From assembly GCA_963778375.1 (NCBI GenBank), contig CAVZTX010000028.1, positions 248,001 to 312,000 of the forward strand: a DNA stretch of 64,000 nucleotides, read 5' to 3'. Shown piece by piece: positions 62,274-64,000 of this stretch; the stretch's first letter is position 1; each line of letters starts with the position of its first letter. Below the pieces are notes generated by a model, which saw nothing but the letters and a program-made list of their open reading frames with translations, made no database searches and was not told where the DNA came from. The DNA is from CAVZTX01 sp963778375. GTDB taxonomy: Bacteria > Chloroflexota > Ktedonobacteria > Ktedonobacterales > Ktedonobacteraceae. Position numbers and translations under genes: made by a program.

Positions 62274-63203
62274 CTACTGCGCTAGTTGCGGAAGCACCTG
62301 CTGATGAAACTTCTCCAACTGCTCAGCATTATCGGCCACCGGCCACAGGAACACCTTGCGCACCCCTACCGCCTGCAGCTTGGCCAGTTTTTCGACACAC
62401 TCCTGTGCTGATCCGACGAGCACGCGCTCACGCACGAGTTCCACGGGACGGCCCATCGTCGGACTCAGGAGTTCACTAAGCACTTCTTCGGCTCTCCTTC
62501 GATCATCGGTCAGGTAGAGGAACATCGTCCCCAGAGCATGGGGAAAGTCCTCTGGTTCCTTGCCGACCTGCTCAAGGAACATACGCAGCCGAGCCAGTCC
62601 ATCTGCGAACGACTCTGGAGTGATATGAAATGCGGAACAAAGCCACCCATCTCCCAGTCGCGCCACCCGTCGCAGCCCAGCATCCGAGCCCCAACTGCCA
62701 AGCCAGATCGGTGGCCCCGGTTTCTGAACGGGCAAGGGCTCGAGCTGAGTCTCCCACGCATAGAAGTGTCCGCTGAAAGGCGGTGCATCGGGATACAGCA
62801 AACAACGCAACATCTTGACCGCCTCGTCAAATCGCTTCCAACGCTCTTCAAAAGCAATCCCCGCCAAGGCATAGTCGCGAGCGGTAGATCCAGGAGTAAC
62901 ACCAACAATGAGGCGTCCCCCCGATAAGATATCGAGTGCGGCCAGTGCTTTAGCCAATGCAGCCGGACCTCGCACTACTGGAAGAGCAGCAGTCGTCATC
63001 AAGGCGATTCGGTGCGTAGATGTAAGAATGGACGCCAGCGCGATGAGGCCGTCCAGCCACGGACCCGAGTAGATCAGATGGTCATTTGCACATAGGGTCG
63101 TGAAGCCAAGGCGTTCTGCCGTCTCGGCAGAATTCACCAATTCTGAAAGAGAGAAGGTCTGTTCTCCAAAAGCCATCGTGGGTAAATGCACACCAAATTC
63201 CAT
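62274..63203 (-). CDS. LLM-class flavin-dependent oxidoreductase
   Basis: 309 residues from the ATG at 63203, preceded by AAGGAAGG; a GTG three codons earlier is too close to that site. Luciferase-like barrel: FGVHLPTMAFGEQTF, ERLGFTTLCANDHL, TSTHRIALMTTAALPVVRGPAALAKALAALD, SGGRLIVGVTPGS, PPIWLGSWGSD, VARLGDGWLCSAF. FMN- or F420-dependent. Distinct in detail from the LLM enzyme at 19497. Convergent with the methyltransferase gene. Confidence 0.87.
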   Translation of the reverse strand: MEFGVHLPTMAFGEQTFSLSELVNSAETAERLGFTTLCANDHLIYSGPWLDGLIALASILTSTHRIALMTTAALPVVRGPAALAKALAALDILSGGRLIVGVTPGSTARDYALAGIAFEERWKRFDEAVKMLRCLLYPDAPPFSGHFYAWETQLEPLPVQKPGPPIWLGSWGSDAGLRRVARLGDGWLCSAFHITPESFADGLARLRMFLEQVGKEPEDFPHALGTMFLYLTDDRRRAEEVLSELLSPTMGRPVELVRERVLVGSAQECVEKLAKLQAVGVRKVFLWPVADNAEQLEKFHQQVLPQLAQ

Positions 63204-63423
63204 ATTCCCCACCTTCCTTTTTCTGTGGTCATTCCAGTGTGAGTTTCATAAACAAGACCAACGCAGAAGCATTCCTTCTCAAGTCTAACACATCTGTCCA
63301 TGTCTAAATATGTATGCAAACTTTGGTCTGAAATCCCGGCCTCCTCCTGCTCTCAGCTTCTTCAATAGATATGTTTGTCGATACTATGCCTATCCATCAG
63401 CAACTATCTCATATGCGTAGGCA

Positions 63424-64000
63424 TCAACCCGCTCCAAACAAATGGATCGCCTCCGGCCCAATCTCAAGCAACACCGGTTGACCGGTATCCACCTCCACTT
63501 CACGCCACCGACCCCGGCTCAGATAGAGTTCCAGCACGCCATCCCCTGGAACTCTATCTTTTTGAAGCTGCTCCGTCCACTCAGGCCGAACCAAAAGCCG
63601 TACAACATGCCCCTGCAACTGCGCATCCAGCACAACCCCTTTCCATTGTACCGCTCCTCCCGCCGTCCAGGTCGGCAATGAAACACTGGTTTCAGACCAA
63701 CGCTGCACAATCATCTCGTCAGCCAAAATACAACCCGTAAAGCTTCCCTCAATGTCAGAGGAAGGCAACTTCTTCGCCACCGGAAGCGGCAGCCATGCAT
63801 TGTCATAATGATTAACTGAGGAAATATTCGTACCTTCCTCGGCACCGCTCAATTGCAGCCAATCTACTTTCAAAGCCTTGGATGGTGTTGGAGAATTTTT
63901 CTCTTCCGAGGCAACCAGGTGTCCATGAAAAACGTTCCGCTGCCCAACCAGCCGCGCAATATCTCGTGTGCGCGGCGCAAAAAAAATCTCCTCCGCTCCT
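63424..64000 (-). CDS. ABC transporter ATP-binding protein, C-terminal part (cut by window edge)
   Basis: The minus-strand frame is open from base 64000 to the stop at 63424. It starts GAEEIFFAPRTRDIARLVGQ and continues RNVFHGHLV, the linker that follows the ATPase domain in molybdate- or polyamine-type import ATPases, then a TOBE-like beta domain of about 150 residues (GCILADEMIVQRW, VVRLLVRPEWTEQL, PVLLEIGPEAIHLF). The ATPase core lies beyond the window. Substrate not determinable; the length of the regulatory domain fits the ModC/PotA group. Confidence 0.7.
   Translation of the reverse strand, partial: GAEEIFFAPRTRDIARLVGQRNVFHGHLVASEEKNSPTPSKALKVDWLQLSGAEEGTNISSVNHYDNAWLPLPVAKKLPSSDIEGSFTGCILADEMIVQRWSETSVSLPTWTAGGAVQWKGVVLDAQLQGHVVRLLVRPEWTEQLQKDRVPGDGVLELYLSRGRWREVEVDTGQPVLLEIGPEAIHLFGAG

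Overview
The window looks like a chromosomal piece of a Ktedonobacteria-type Chloroflexota genome. This is inferred from family content: a CHAT/TPR protein with a zinc-finger partner, pentapeptide-repeat and Uma2 families, a seven-helix sensor-like membrane protein, cyanobacterial-type PDH E2, and a GTAGGGGC-type dispersed repeat. There is no rRNA or other phylogenetic marker, so this is a moderate-confidence placement. No tRNA, rRNA or CRISPR array was seen.

Layout. 1-6360: a zinc-finger (anti-sigma-like) gene cut by the window edge, a TPR-CHAT cysteine protease and an intracellular subtilisin-like protease, then a gene remnant. 6335-12792: three GlsB/YeaQ-type small membrane proteins, an MFS transporter, a DUF1697 protein, a TIR-DUF4268 protein with its own promoter, a decayed pentapeptide-repeat gene and a RidA protein. 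12956-19299: a frameshifted membrane sensor, a B12-dependent acyl-CoA mutase large subunit, glutamate racemase, a PAP2-like protein and a methyltransferase. 19497-21115: a divergent flavin monooxygenase/TetR pair around a 14-nt inverted repeat, probably acquired. 21367-25788: a broken-up complex I operon in the order nuoA-nuoC-orf-nuoD-nuoH, lacking nuoB, with a four-unit repeat array.

26132-34048: acyl-CoA dehydrogenase and MDR reductase genes, then a translationally coupled cassette of fatty acyl-AMP ligase, ThDP enzyme, SRPBCC protein, a homologue of cyanobacterial acyl-ACP reductase and an acyl carrier protein. I read the cassette as a new lipid- or aldehyde-forming pathway. 34234-46611: secreted and metabolic genes (aldehyde dehydrogenase, DUF2182, GNAT, kinase, phosphoesterase, serine hydrolase, lipoprotein, Uma2), a hand-found 43-aa membrane protein, and remnants of a DUF1326 gene, a patatin gene and an IS5-type transposase.

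46819-55004: a tight minus-strand operon encoding a minimal type VII (EssC/WXG100) secretion locus with a coiled-coil/cysteine-protease effector and a candidate immunity gene. It is flanked by an intact radical-SAM DNA-repair gene with a leaderless promoter and by two decayed copies of that gene. 55172-64000: CBS/zinc-ribbon protein, pyruvate dehydrogenase E1alpha-E1beta-E2, a Q/P-rich membrane protein, an ATP-grasp enzyme, a methyltransferase, a flavin monooxygenase and the end of an ABC ATPase.

At least six single-base frameshifts interrupt otherwise well conserved genes (about 265, 5770, 13925, 56634, 58088, 59982). Most lie in short homopolymers. Uncorrected sequencing indels are the simplest explanation, so these genes may well be intact in the organism.
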